A DNA stretch of 64,000 nt from Zoogloea sp021286885 (GCF_041915215.1 NZ_JAYSBV010000017.1); one strand, 5' to 3'. Shown: positions 43,930-52,691, counted from the stretch's first letter. Notes: generated by a model not told the origin, from the letters alone. Program-made: numbers and translations.

Positions 43930-44567
43930 GGCAGGGGGCTCCAGGTGCGTTCGATGATACGGCGCAGCACATGCAGGCGGCCGTGGAAGAAATGGTCTGC
44001 GCCCGGCACCACCACCACCGGCAGCTCCTGGGGTTCGGCCCAGCGCATCACGTTGCCCAGGGCCACGGTTTCATCCAGTTCGCCGTGGATCAGCAGGGTG
44101 TGGGCGGGCACGGGCTCGGTGCTGTAGCTGCGGGCGCCGGTCACTTCGCCGGCAGCGGTGCCCACCAGCACGATGCGCTCGGGCGGGGTGAGGCTGTCGG
44201 CCAGACGGGCGGCCACCCGGGTTTGCACAAACGCGCCGAAGGAGAAGCCCCCCAGGGCCAGGGGCAGGGCACCCCAGCGGCTCTGGGCCCAGCCGATCAC
44301 GGCCAGCATGTCTTCGGTTTCGGCGATCCCGTGGTCGTGGCTGCCATCGCTCTTGCCCACCCCCCGAAAGTTGGGGCGCAGGGCCGCATAACCCAGGTCG
44401 CGGAAGATCCGGGCCAGGGTGTGGGCCACCTTGTTGGTGTTGGCGCCCTGGAACAGGGGATGGGGGTGGCAGATCAGGGCGATCCCGCGCACCCGGTCGG
44501 GGGTGTCGATAATCAGGTCGATGTTGCCCGCCGGGCCGTGAATCAGCACGTTTTCAGTGGCAGCCAT
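43926..44567 (-). CDS. Alpha/beta hydrolase (YdeN/dienelactone-hydrolase-like)
   Basis: 213 residues. Alpha/beta hydrolase fold with CHPHPLFQG (oxyanion region), nucleophile elbow GGFSFGAF, Asp in HGELDETV, and His in PGADHFFHGRL. It resembles small bacterial hydrolases of the YsgA/CocE-NonD type. The substrate is not known. It begins 10 bp after the ferredoxin stop and overlaps the GST gene. Confidence 0.88.
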   Translation of the reverse strand: MAATENVLIHGPAGNIDLIIDTPDRVRGIALICHPHPLFQGANTNKVAHTLARIFRDLGYAALRPNFRGVGKSDGSHDHGIAETEDMLAVIGWAQSRWGALPLALGGFSFGAFVQTRVAARLADSLTPPERIVLVGTAAGEVTGARSYSTEPVPAHTLLIHGELDETVALGNVMRWAEPQELPVVVVPGADHFFHGRLHVLRRIIERTWSPLP

Positions 44568-44577
44568 GGGGCACTCC

Positions 44578-44904
44578 TCAGATCTTCAGACGCTCGACCA
44601 CCCGGCCATTTTGCAGGTGTTCGCTGATGATCTCGTCCACATCTTCCTGGTCGATGCAGGTGTACCAGACGTTGTCCGGGTACACCACCAGCACCGGGCC
44701 CTGGTCGCAGCGGCCCAGGCAGCCGGCCTTGTTGATGCGCACCTTGCCGGCGCCGTTGAGCCCGAGTTCGCCGACGCGCTCTTTAGCGTAGGTCTGGAGG
44801 GCGGTGGCGCCCTGGGCGTTGCAACTCATCTCGCCTTCGGCGCGCTGGTTGCAGCAGAAGAACACGTGGTGCTTGAAGTAGGAGGTATCGGCGGGCGTTG
44901 TCAT
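44578..44904 (-). CDS. Thioredoxin-like [2Fe-2S] ferredoxin
   Basis: 108 residues, Shethna-type thioredoxin-fold ferredoxin. The cluster ligands fit HVFFCCNQRAEGEMSC and the later AGCLGRCDQGP, the NuoE/Fd2-like spacing. These small proteins carry electrons or act as redox links. A specific partner cannot be named. The ATG at 44904 was selected because the domain starts with the SYFKHHVFFC strand. An upstream in-frame extension has no homologous look. A weak Fur-like box lies 31 bp upstream. Confidence 0.9.
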   Translation of the reverse strand: MTTPADTSYFKHHVFFCCNQRAEGEMSCNAQGATALQTYAKERVGELGLNGAGKVRINKAGCLGRCDQGPVLVVYPDNVWYTCIDQEDVDEIISEHLQNGRVVERLKI

Positions 44905-44934
44905 GGGTGTTTTTATAAGGGGTATGGAGTGAAT

Positions 44935-44953
44935 GCTTATGTCGATGATTATC
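44935..44953 (-). promoter_or_regulatory. Possible Fur-like box upstream of the ferredoxin
   Basis: The minus strand reads GATAATCATCGACATAAGC, matching the 19-bp Fur consensus at 13 positions. It overlaps the end of the VanZ-like gene. The site is weak, so this is a suggestion only. Confidence 0.3.
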
Positions 44954-46055
44954 GTTGAAACGGTGCGCGTTTGCTGGCGCTCATGCGGCTGCCCAGCAGC
45001 CCCAGATATACAAAGGTCAGAAAGGGCCACAGGCTGGCTGTGAGTTGGGTCAGGCCCAGGAAGTTCAGCGCATTGCCCTGGCGCGGGAGGGGAATGTTAT
45101 GGGGCAGGAAAGGGTTGTCTGGGGCCAGATTCACCAGGGCGGTGCCCACCAGCAGGGCCAGCCCTGCCAGGGTGCCGTGCATGAAGCGGGGCAGCAGCAG
45201 GCAGATGGCCAGCAGCACGCCGCCCAGGGCCAGCCCAGTCTGGCCGCCTTGGGTGGCCCAGTGGAGCGCATCGCCGGGGTAGAACACGGCCCCATCCACC
45301 AGGCTGCGCAGGCCCAGGGCGGCGAGGGGCAGCAGCAGAATGGGCCAGGGGCTGAAATGGCGCTGGATGACCCGGGTGGTCAGCCCCACCGCCACCAGCT
45401 GGCAGGCCACGATGGCGCTTTCCACTTTCATGAAGCGTTGGGGCGAAAAAGGCAGGGCGGTGGGCAGATCAAACAGTCGGCGCAGGTCGCCGCTGGCGAA
45501 CAGCAGGTTGTCGGAGGTGAGCTGGGTGAGTAGCCAGGACAGCAGCAGCACCAGACCCACATCGCCCAAGTGGCCGGGGATGATGAAGTGCTCGCGCCAG
45601 CGGCTGATGCCGCGCCCCGGGGCAAACAGGGTATGCCCCCAGCGGATGCCAGCCAGGGCACCGAGCAGCCCGCCCAGGGTGTTGGTGGCCACGTCCAGAT
45701 TGGAAGGCACCCGGCTGGGCAGGTAGTTTTGCAGGGTTTCAAGCCCCAGGCTGAGGCTGAAGGTGAGCAGCACCGCCACCAGGGGGGCACCGAAGCGCCC
45801 CAGCCGGTGCCGCAGGGCGGGCACCAGCGCAAAGCTGAAAGGAACGGTGCCCAGCACGTTTACCACCACGTCACTCCAGAGCAGATAGCGGCCCGTGGGC
45901 AGCGGGGCGCGCAGAAAGCCCAGGGGTGGCAGGGCCGGGTCGCGCCAGCCGGTGAAGGGGTGCAGGCAGGCGTAGACGATCAGTAGCCCGATGACCGCAG
46001 CGAACCAGGCGGCAAGACGATGGGCAGAAGAGGCGTCTTCGGGGGGATGAGACAT
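44949..46055 (-). CDS. VanZ family membrane protein
   Basis: 368 residues with about ten membrane helices. The first half is VanZ-like (YACLHPFTGWRDP, then SDVVVNVLGTVPFSFAL and SLGLETLQNYLPSRVPSNLDVATNTLGGLLGA in pieces), the second half is a helical extension typical of longer proteobacterial homologues. Function is unknown. VanZ gives weak teicoplanin resistance in enterococci, which need not apply here. The start at 46055 (MSHPPEDASS) precedes the first helix. An upstream extension is basic and non-homologous. Confidence 0.85.
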   Translation of the reverse strand: MSHPPEDASSAHRLAAWFAAVIGLLIVYACLHPFTGWRDPALPPLGFLRAPLPTGRYLLWSDVVVNVLGTVPFSFALVPALRHRLGRFGAPLVAVLLTFSLSLGLETLQNYLPSRVPSNLDVATNTLGGLLGALAGIRWGHTLFAPGRGISRWREHFIIPGHLGDVGLVLLLSWLLTQLTSDNLLFASGDLRRLFDLPTALPFSPQRFMKVESAIVACQLVAVGLTTRVIQRHFSPWPILLLPLAALGLRSLVDGAVFYPGDALHWATQGGQTGLALGGVLLAICLLLPRFMHGTLAGLALLVGTALVNLAPDNPFLPHNIPLPRQGNALNFLGLTQLTASLWPFLTFVYLGLLGSRMSASKRAPFQR

Positions 46056-46137
46056 GGGGGCAGCATGAAACGGGTCAGGGCCCATTCTAGGGTGTCTTGA
46101 CCCGTGCTGCCCATGGGGGATGTGTGGCGCGCTGGAT

Positions 46138-46578
46138 TCAGCGGGGCGCAAGGCCCGGCAGGGGGAGGCGCAGGGCGCTCCAGTCCACGGCGTCCAGGGT
46201 GTTCTTGACCAGCAGACCTAGATCGGTATCGCCTTCCATCACCAGCCGGCGGTTGAAGAACAGGGTGTCCGGGTCTTCTTCGCGCAGGGCCAGGGCCAGG
46301 TAGTCCCGGGTGGTGGCGCTGATGCACAGGTCGGGGCGGCCCGTGTCGAGCAGGGGGCGGAAGCCCCGTTCGCCCAGGGTGAAGCGCAGACTCATGCCTG
46401 CATCCAGCACTCGCAGCATCAGTTTTTTGCCGGTGAGGGCATCCAGCTGATCCCGGGGCAGGATGCGGTCCAGGGCCAGGTTGAGCCCGCCCACCAGGGC
46501 GAGGGTGGGCGGCAGCTGGGGCAGATGGGGGCCGATCCGGGCAAACAGGGGCGGCAGCGTGAAGGCGGGCAGGGGCAT
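46138..46578 (-). CDS. ubiT: SCP2 sterol-binding domain protein UbiT
   Basis: 146 residues, SCP2-like lipid-binding fold: LALDRILPRDQLDALTGKKL, LRVLDAGMSLRF and ATTRDYLALALREEDPDTLFFNRRL. UbiT is the lipid-binding partner of UbiU and UbiV in oxygen-independent ubiquinone synthesis in the cytosol. Here it is the last gene of a ubiU-ubiV-ubiT unit. The ATG at 46578 was preferred to one 27 bp upstream that overlaps the gap after ubiV. A stretch of 39 bp separates it from ubiV. Confidence 0.9.
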   Translation of the reverse strand: MPLPAFTLPPLFARIGPHLPQLPPTLALVGGLNLALDRILPRDQLDALTGKKLMLRVLDAGMSLRFTLGERGFRPLLDTGRPDLCISATTRDYLALALREEDPDTLFFNRRLVMEGDTDLGLLVKNTLDAVDWSALRLPLPGLAPR

Positions 46579-46617
46579 GGGGGGCTCCCGAAAGTGGGTG
46601 AACAAAAAATGGTGGGA

Positions 46618-47529
46618 TCAGGCCAGGGCGGGGTGCTGGGTCAGGCCCGCATCGCCTCGCCAGAAGCCGTTGCAGGGGGCGGCAGGCAGCAGCGGCGTGG
46701 CGCTGGCCAGCGCCTCCGTGGGGTGCAGCGCGCCGTCCAGCACGCGCCGGAAGAGGTGCAGGAGGGTGTCGGTGTGCTGGCCCTGGGGGCTGATGCGCAG
46801 GATGTCCACGCCCGCCGCCTGCACCTCGGGCAAGAGCCCCAGCAGGCTATGCACCTGGGCCGATTGGGTCTGGATGCCGTTCAGGGTCAGGAAGGGCTCC
46901 CCTTCCCGGGTGTTGAGCGGAATCCCGTCGGCAAACTCCAGGCAGCGGAAGCCGCAGCTGTCTTTTTGCAGATTGAAGTGGCGGGCGGTGAAGCAGCGCG
47001 CCGAGTAGGCCAGGGGCAGGCGCCCGTGGGCAAAGACTTCCACTTCCAGGGGCGTGTCGAGGGCGGCCCGCAGGGCGCTGATCTGGGCGCAGGACATCTC
47101 CGGCGCCGCCACCCAGCGCCGGGCGCCCAGGTCTTGCAGCATGCCCAGGGTCTGGGGGTTGAACACGTTCAGGGTCGGGCCGGCGACCCAGGCGGGGCGC
47201 GGCGTCTGGTGGGACAGCAGGCGCACCGCGCCCATGTCGTTGGCCTCCACCCGGAAGCCGTCGGTGCTTTGCTGCACGATGCGGCGCAGGGTTTTCAGGT
47301 CGGATTCGGATTCCACCAGCACCTGGCTGGAGAGCACCACTTCCTTGCCGGCATCCCGGAGCACCTGGGCGATTTCGAGCCAGTCGGGCAGGCGCAGCTC
47401 ATGGCGCCGGGAACACACGGTTTCCCCCAGATAGACGATGTCCACGGGGCTGTCGGCAATGGCGGCGTAGAAGCTCAGGGTGGCTTCCCGGGGCCAGTAG
47501 TAGAGCAGGGGGCCGAGGGCGAGTTTCAT
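46618..47529 (-). CDS. ubiV: UbiV, anaerobic ubiquinone hydroxylation protein (U32 family)
   Basis: 303 residues, peptidase-U32 fold. UbiV-type sequence LGPLLYYWPREATLSFYAAI at the N-terminus, with the four [4Fe-4S] cysteines in GETVCSRRHE, SARCFTARHF and the CGFRC pair. With UbiU it forms the heterodimer that hydroxylates the ubiquinone ring without O2, taking oxygen from prephenate. It does not act as a peptidase. It lies 46 bp from ubiU, same strand. Confidence 0.95.
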   Translation of the reverse strand: MKLALGPLLYYWPREATLSFYAAIADSPVDIVYLGETVCSRRHELRLPDWLEIAQVLRDAGKEVVLSSQVLVESESDLKTLRRIVQQSTDGFRVEANDMGAVRLLSHQTPRPAWVAGPTLNVFNPQTLGMLQDLGARRWVAAPEMSCAQISALRAALDTPLEVEVFAHGRLPLAYSARCFTARHFNLQKDSCGFRCLEFADGIPLNTREGEPFLTLNGIQTQSAQVHSLLGLLPEVQAAGVDILRISPQGQHTDTLLHLFRRVLDGALHPTEALASATPLLPAAPCNGFWRGDAGLTQHPALA

Positions 47530-47575
47530 GGTCGTGCTTTCTTGATACCTTGGGCGGGCGCGTGGGGCGCGGCCC

Positions 47576-48583
47576 TTATTTCCAGGGGCGGTGGTAGGCC
47601 CCGAGGGTGTGGCTCTGGCCTTCGGACACCTTGTTGAGTTCGCTCATCCAGCGCGCATCCACCCGAAAGCCTTCCGGGTTGCGGGCCAGCTGGTCCAGGG
47701 CGGCGCGCCAGACCTGGGTGACCTGGGCCACATAGGCGGGGCTGCGCTGGCGCCCTTCGATCTTGATCGCCTTGACGCCCACCCGGGCCAGCTCGGGCAG
47801 CAGCTCCAGGGTGTTGAGGCTGGTGGGTTCTTCGATGGCGTAGTAGCTGGCGCCATTCACCTCGAAGCGGCCCTTGCACAGGGTGGGGTAGCCGGCCCGC
47901 TCGTGGGCCTCGAAGCGGTCGATCAGCACCCCGTTGAGGCGGGTTTCCATGCCCTTGGGGGTTTGCTCCCAGCGCACATGCTTGCCCGGCGAACAGGCGC
48001 CCTGGCAGTTGGGGGATTCGCCGGTGGCGTAGGCCGACAGGGCGCAGCGCCCTTCCACCATCACGCACAGCCCGCCAAAGCCGAACACCTCGATTTCCAC
48101 CGGCGTCTGGGCGATCACCTGGGCCACCTGGGCGAGGGACAGCACCCGGGGCAGCACGGCGCGGGAGATGCCGAAATGCTCGTGATAAAAGTTGATGGCC
48201 TCGTGGGTGGTGGCCGAGCCCTGCACCGACAAATGCAGGCGCAGGGTCGGATGGGTGCGCCGGGCGTAGGCCATCAGCCCCGGGTCGGCCAGGATGATGG
48301 CGTCCATGCCGGCCTCGGCGGCCCGATCCACGGCCCGGGTCCAGCTGGGCCAGTTGTCGGTCTGAGGGTAGGTGTTGAGGGCCAGTAGCACCTTGCGCCC
48401 GTGCCGGTGGGCGTAGGCGACGCCTTCGTGCAGGCTTTTTTCGTCGAAATTGAGGCCGCTGAAGTTGCGGGCGTTGGTGGCGTCCTTGAAGCCCAGATAG
48501 ACGCAATCGGCCCCGTGGTCGATGGCGGTCTTGAGGGCGGGCAGGCTGCCGGCAGGGCAGACCAGTTCCGGAGCGGCGGGCAT
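47576..48583 (-). CDS. ubiU: UbiU, anaerobic ubiquinone hydroxylation protein (U32 family)
   Basis: 335 residues, peptidase-U32 fold. It starts ELVCPAGSLPALKTAIDHGA. Cluster cysteines are in VEGRCALS, SPNCQGACSPGKH and TLCKGRFEVNG. It forms the UbiU-UbiV complex that hydroxylates the ubiquinone precursor when oxygen is absent. It is first in the ubiUVT unit, and an FNR-type box at 48656 with a matching -10 explains anaerobic expression. A small adjacent candidate ribosome site lies before the ATG. An alternative longer frame upstream is not supported. Confidence 0.96.
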   Translation of the reverse strand: MPAAPELVCPAGSLPALKTAIDHGADCVYLGFKDATNARNFSGLNFDEKSLHEGVAYAHRHGRKVLLALNTYPQTDNWPSWTRAVDRAAEAGMDAIILADPGLMAYARRTHPTLRLHLSVQGSATTHEAINFYHEHFGISRAVLPRVLSLAQVAQVIAQTPVEIEVFGFGGLCVMVEGRCALSAYATGESPNCQGACSPGKHVRWEQTPKGMETRLNGVLIDRFEAHERAGYPTLCKGRFEVNGASYYAIEEPTSLNTLELLPELARVGVKAIKIEGRQRSPAYVAQVTQVWRAALDQLARNPEGFRVDARWMSELNKVSEGQSHTLGAYHRPWK

Positions 48584-48627
48584 CGGGATTTCCCTTCAAC
48601 CAAATAGAAAGCCAAGTGAGGCGGCGG

Positions 48628-48669
48628 ACTATAGGCGGCCCCCCGTAGCGGGGCATTGACCAGGGTCAA
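48628..48669 (-). promoter_or_regulatory. FNR-type box and -10 element for ubiUVT
   Basis: The palindrome TTGACCAGGGTCAA (48656-48669) fits the FNR/ANR family form TTGAN-N4-NTCAA. On the minus strand TATAGT at 48628-48633 is a -10 box. If transcription starts 7 nt after it, the palindrome is centred at -41.5, the class II activator position. E. coli ubiUV is known to be FNR-controlled. Confidence 0.75.
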
Positions 48670-48782
48670 AGGGCCGGGGAGGCCTCGGGGTGTGCTGGAG
48701 AAACGGGCATGCTTGCGCCTATTTGTGATTATCTGTGTAATCCCAAGAGGCGCATACTTGGAAACATTACGGATGCCCTCGC

Positions 48783-49772
48783 ATGCTTTCGCCCATGTCG
48801 CCCTCCTGCCCATCGGATCGCCGCCGCTTTTTATCAGGGATGCTGGCCCTGAGTGCCCAGGCCGGGCTGCTCCTCGGGTGCGAGCAACCCGGCCCGCCCC
48901 TGCGCGTTTCCACTAATCCCTGGCCGGCCTACGATGTGCTGCATGTGGCCAAGGCCCTGGGGCTGCTCGATCAGCGGGGGCTGCAGGTGGATCTGCTGGC
49001 CAACGATTCCCCCGGCTCCAGCCGTCGGGCCCTGGAGCGGGGCTTGGTGGACGGGTTTTGCTCGACCCTGGTGGAGGTGCTCCAGGTGGCAAACACCACC
49101 GGCCTCTGCCCCCGCATCCTGGCCGTGCTGGATCATTCCAGCGGTGCGGATGTGCTGGTGGGGCGTGAGGGCATGATCAGCCCCTACGATCTGCGCCACA
49201 AGCGGATTGCCATTGAGCCGGGCACGGTGCATCTGCAATTGCTCACCCTGGCCCTGGAAAGCGTGCAATTGCTGGTATCTGACGTGGTGCTGGTGCCCAC
49301 CCCCCAGCCCGCCATGCCTGCCGCGTTTGCCGATGGCTTGGTGGATGGGGCCGTATGTTTTCCGCCCGAATCCAATCGGCTGGTGGAGTTGGGCGGGCGG
49401 GTGCTCTTTACCAGTGCCCGGGTGCCGGGGCAGATTGTGGATGTGCTCACCTTCTCGCCCCTGTGCGTCGAGCGGCGCGGGGCTGAGCTTCAGCGCCTGG
49501 TGCAGGTGTATTTTTTGGTGCAGGAAATGGTCCAGCAGGGCCACCCGGCAAGCCTCCAGACCATGGCCCAGCGGGAGGGCGTGAGTCTGAGCGAATTGCA
49601 GCAGACCATGGCCGGGGTGGCCTTTGTGGGGCGGGAAGCGCAGGCCCGTCTGCTGCATCCCCAAGGCAGCGTGGCCCAGGCCATGGATACCCTGCAATCG
49701 GCCATGCAGGCTCTGGGGCTGCTCCAGCGGCGGCGGCCCGTGGCGGACTTCTTCGGCCCCGCTGGGGCATAA
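48783..49772 (+). CDS. Orphan periplasmic substrate-binding protein (NMT1/SsuA-like)
   Basis: 329 residues. A Tat-like signal (SDRRRFLSGML) leads to a lipobox around GLLLGCEQ, so it is probably a lipoprotein. The body resembles NMT1/THI5/SsuA-type ABC transporter binding proteins: LRVSTNPWPAYDVLHVAKALGLL in pieces, FCSTLVEVL, GTVHLQLL and VDGAVCFPP. Such proteins bind sulfonates, nitrate or pyrimidine precursors, and the ligand is unknown. No ABC permease or ATPase gene is adjacent. The start is uncertain (another Met follows four codons later). It is divergent from ubiUVT, with the FNR-type box about 115 bp before it, which could affect both genes. Confidence 0.82.
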   Translation: MLSPMSPSCPSDRRRFLSGMLALSAQAGLLLGCEQPGPPLRVSTNPWPAYDVLHVAKALGLLDQRGLQVDLLANDSPGSSRRALERGLVDGFCSTLVEVLQVANTTGLCPRILAVLDHSSGADVLVGREGMISPYDLRHKRIAIEPGTVHLQLLTLALESVQLLVSDVVLVPTPQPAMPAAFADGLVDGAVCFPPESNRLVELGGRVLFTSARVPGQIVDVLTFSPLCVERRGAELQRLVQVYFLVQEMVQQGHPASLQTMAQREGVSLSELQQTMAGVAFVGREAQARLLHPQGSVAQAMDTLQSAMQALGLLQRRRPVADFFGPAGA

Positions 49773-49888
49773 AGCCCACGCCTGGCGGCAGGTGGGTAAA
49801 AAACCGTCCCGGCCCGGGGAGTTGCCCCCCTATAATTCGCGGGTTTGCGTCCCCCCACCTTTCTTCTTATTTCTTTATTCCTGCCGCC

Positions 49889-51388
49889 ATGTTGTTCTGG
49901 TTTGTGATTGCCTACTGGCTGATCTCGGTCGCCATTGGCCTGCTTGCTGCGACCCGGGTCCATAACACCAAAGACTTTGCGGTGGCGGGCCGGCATCTGC
50001 CCTTTTCGATGGTCACCGCCACCGTGTTCGCCACCTGGTTTGGCGCCGAGGCCGTGCTGGGCATTCCGGCCACCTTCCTCAAGGAAGGGCTGCACGGCGT
50101 GGTGGCCGACCCCTTTGGATCGTCCCTGTGTCTCATCCTGGTGGGCCTCTTTTTTGCCGCGCCCCTGTACCGGATGAATCTGCTTACCATCGGCGACTTC
50201 TACCGCCAGCGCTATGGCCGCTGGGTGGAAACCATCACCACCCTGGCCATCGTGATTTCTTACCTGGGCTGGGTGGGCGCCCAGATTTCGGCGCTGGGGC
50301 TGGTGTTCAACGTGGTTTCCGGGGGCGAGGTGAGCAAGCTGGCGGGCATGTGGATAGGCTCCGGCACCATCCTGATCTACACCCTGTTTGGCGGGATGTG
50401 GGCGGTGGCCGTTACCGACTTTTTGCAGATGATCATCATCGTGATTGGCATGCTCTGGATCGGCGGCGAAGTCAGCAGCCAGGCCGGCGGCATCGCCCCG
50501 GTGGTGCAGCACGCCTGGGAAGCGGGCAGCTTCAGCTTCTGGCCCGAGTCCGATCCCAAATCGCTGATTGGTTTCTTTGCCGCCTGGATCACCATGATGC
50601 TGGGCTCCATTCCCCAGCAGGACGTGTTCCAGCGGGTCCAGTCCGCCAAAACCGAAAAGATTGCAGTCTGGGGCTCGGTGCTGGGGGGCAGCCTGTATTT
50701 CGTATTCGCCTTCGTGCCCATGTTCCTGGCCTATTCCGCCACCCTCATCGACCCGGCCATGGTGGCGCGTCTGATTGATTCTGACTCCCAGATGATCCTC
50801 CCCGAGCTGGTGCTCACCAAGGCGCCGCTGGTGGCCCAGGTGATGTTCTTTGGCGCTTTGCTCTCGGCGATCAAGAGCTGCGCCTCGGCCACCCTGCTGG
50901 CGCCCTCCGTGACCTTCACCGAGAACATCCTCAAGCCCGCCATGCCCCGCCTCACCGACAAGCAACTCCTGTTCTGGATGCGGGCCGTCACCCTGATTTT
51001 TACCGTGCTGGTCACGCTCTACGCGGTGTATTCCAAGGCCAGCATCTTCAAGATGGTCGAGAACGCCTATCAGGTCACGCTGGTGGGCGCCTTCGTGCCC
51101 CTCGTGTGCGGCCTCTACTGGCGCCGGGCCAGCTACCAGGGGGCCATGGTGTCCATGTTCTGCGGCATCGCGGTGTGGATCGGCGTGCTGGCCGGCGGCG
51201 GCGAAGACCCGCTCATCCCCGCCCAAATGGCCGGCCTGGCCGCGAGTTTTGTCGGGATGCTGGTGGGTTCGCTGCTGCCCCAGAAACTTGCCCATGATCC
51301 TGATGTCCATGATCGACTGCGCCGGGGTCACGCGGCCGCCCATCAGGGCGTTGCCCACGAAGGCATCGGACGCATCCACCACCACTGA
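49889..51388 (+). CDS. Sodium:solute symporter family protein
   Basis: 499 residues with about 13 membrane helices (LeuT-fold SSS family). Family features: TKDFAVAGRHLP near the start, GAEAVLGIPATF in helix 2, LGWVGAQISALG and GSIPQQDVFQRVQSA. It imports an organic solute with Na+. The substrate cannot be inferred. The C-terminal ~30 residues are cytosolic and histidine-rich (LRRGHAAAHQGVAHEG, ending IHHH). A TATAAT at 49831 lies 53 bp before the start, without a convincing -35 box. ubiX follows 26 bp after the stop. Confidence 0.92.
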   Translation: MLFWFVIAYWLISVAIGLLAATRVHNTKDFAVAGRHLPFSMVTATVFATWFGAEAVLGIPATFLKEGLHGVVADPFGSSLCLILVGLFFAAPLYRMNLLTIGDFYRQRYGRWVETITTLAIVISYLGWVGAQISALGLVFNVVSGGEVSKLAGMWIGSGTILIYTLFGGMWAVAVTDFLQMIIIVIGMLWIGGEVSSQAGGIAPVVQHAWEAGSFSFWPESDPKSLIGFFAAWITMMLGSIPQQDVFQRVQSAKTEKIAVWGSVLGGSLYFVFAFVPMFLAYSATLIDPAMVARLIDSDSQMILPELVLTKAPLVAQVMFFGALLSAIKSCASATLLAPSVTFTENILKPAMPRLTDKQLLFWMRAVTLIFTVLVTLYAVYSKASIFKMVENAYQVTLVGAFVPLVCGLYWRRASYQGAMVSMFCGIAVWIGVLAGGGEDPLIPAQMAGLAASFVGMLVGSLLPQKLAHDPDVHDRLRRGHAAAHQGVAHEGIGRIHHH

Positions 51389-51414
51389 GTTCTGCCGTCT
51401 GCCTTGAGGTTTCC

Positions 51415-52056
51415 ATGTCTGCTGCCCGTCCCGCATCCACCATTGCCGTTGCCCTGACCGGCGCTTCCGGGATGCCCTACGGGCTGCGTCTGATTGAATG
51501 CCTGGTGCGGGCCGGCTGCCGGGTGTGGGTGCTGTACTCCCAGGTCGCCCAGATCGTGGCCCGCCAGGAAATGGATCTGAGCCTGCCTTCCCGCCCCGCC
51601 GACGTGGAGGCCGACCTCAGCGCCCGCTTTGGCGCCACCCCGGGCCAGCTCCGGGTGTTCGGGCGCGAAGAATGGTTCGCGCCCCCCGCCTCCGGCTCCA
51701 ACCCGCCCGATGCGATGGTGGTGTGCCCGTGCAGCATGGGATCCCTGGCCGCCATTGCGGCAGGCCTCGCCAGCACCCTCATCGAACGGGCCGCCGACGT
51801 GGCCATCAAGGAAGGGCGCAAGCTGGTGCTGGTGCCCCGCGAAACGCCTTTTTCGGTACTCCACCTGGAGAACATGCTGCGCCTGGCGCGCATGGGCGTG
51901 GTCATTCTGCCCGCCAATCCCGGTTTCTATCATCACCCCCGGAGCGTGGACGACCTGGTGGATTTTGTCGTCGCCCGCATCCTGGACCAACTGGCCGTAG
52001 CCCATGACCTGATGCCTCGCTGGGGTGAGGCCGGGGCGGCCGAGGACGCCTCATGA
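51415..52056 (+). CDS. ubiX: Flavin prenyltransferase UbiX
   Basis: 213 residues. FMN-binding UbiX family: IAVALTGASGMPYGLRL, VVCPCSMGSLAAIAAGLA, KLVLVPRETPFS and ANPGFYHHP. It attaches a dimethylallyl unit to FMN to make prenylated FMN, the cofactor for the decarboxylase UbiD in ubiquinone synthesis. No ubiD is in this window. It overlaps the LON-domain gene by 4 bp. It and ubiUVT (3 kb away, opposite strand) both serve ubiquinone synthesis. Confidence 0.96.
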   Translation: MSAARPASTIAVALTGASGMPYGLRLIECLVRAGCRVWVLYSQVAQIVARQEMDLSLPSRPADVEADLSARFGATPGQLRVFGREEWFAPPASGSNPPDAMVVCPCSMGSLAAIAAGLASTLIERAADVAIKEGRKLVLVPRETPFSVLHLENMLRLARMGVVILPANPGFYHHPRSVDDLVDFVVARILDQLAVAHDLMPRWGEAGAAEDAS

Positions 52057-52691
52057 GTCAGCTCAATCAGCCCAATCACCCCAACGTGCCCGCCAACGCG
52101 AGCGCTCTCCCGGAAATCCCGCTTTTTCCGCTCAACTCCATCCTCGCCCCCGAAGGCCGGCTGGCCCTCAAGCTGTTCGAAACCCGCTACCTGGACATGG
52201 CCGCCCGCTGCATGCGCGAGAAATCGCCCTTCGGCGTCGCCCTCATCAAGGAAGGCGGCGAAGTCGGCGCCCCGGCCCTGTCCCACACCCTGGGTACCAC
52301 TGCCCGCATCGTTGATTGGGACATGTCTCAGCCCGGCTTGCTGTTCATCACCGTGCAGGGCGAACAACGCTTCCAGATCGAAGAACGCCGCGTCGCCAGC
52401 GACCGCCTCCAGTACGCCCGCGTCCGCTACCTGCCCGAACCCGCCCCCCAGCCGGTTCCCACCCGCCTCGCCGCCATGCTCCCCCTGCTCACGGCGGTAC
52501 TGGCCGACGCCGGCGAAACCCGCTTCCCCCCGCCCCACCGCCTCGACGACGCCACCTGGGTCGGCTACCGCATGGCCGACATCCTCCCCATCCCCCCCCT
52601 GGCCCGCCAACGCCTGCTCGAACTCGACGACACCCTGTCGCGCCTCGAAATCATCGACGCGTATTTGCGGCAGCATAAGTTGGTTAAGTAA
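52053..52691 (+). CDS. LON peptidase substrate-binding domain protein
   Basis: 212 residues holding only the N-terminal LON substrate-binding domain, with no AAA or protease part. EIPLFPLNSILAPEGRLALKLFE in pieces, FETRYLDMAARCM and GTTARIVDWD match the family. Such stand-alone proteins are common in proteobacteria, and their role is not established. It begins 4 bp inside ubiX and ends the plus-strand run. The coding DNA is strongly C-biased near its end, unlike the downstream darG. It marks the core-side border of the defence island. Confidence 0.9.
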   Translation: MSQLNQPNHPNVPANASALPEIPLFPLNSILAPEGRLALKLFETRYLDMAARCMREKSPFGVALIKEGGEVGAPALSHTLGTTARIVDWDMSQPGLLFITVQGEQRFQIEERRVASDRLQYARVRYLPEPAPQPVPTRLAAMLPLLTAVLADAGETRFPPPHRLDDATWVGYRMADILPIPPLARQRLLELDDTLSRLEIIDAYLRQHKLVK

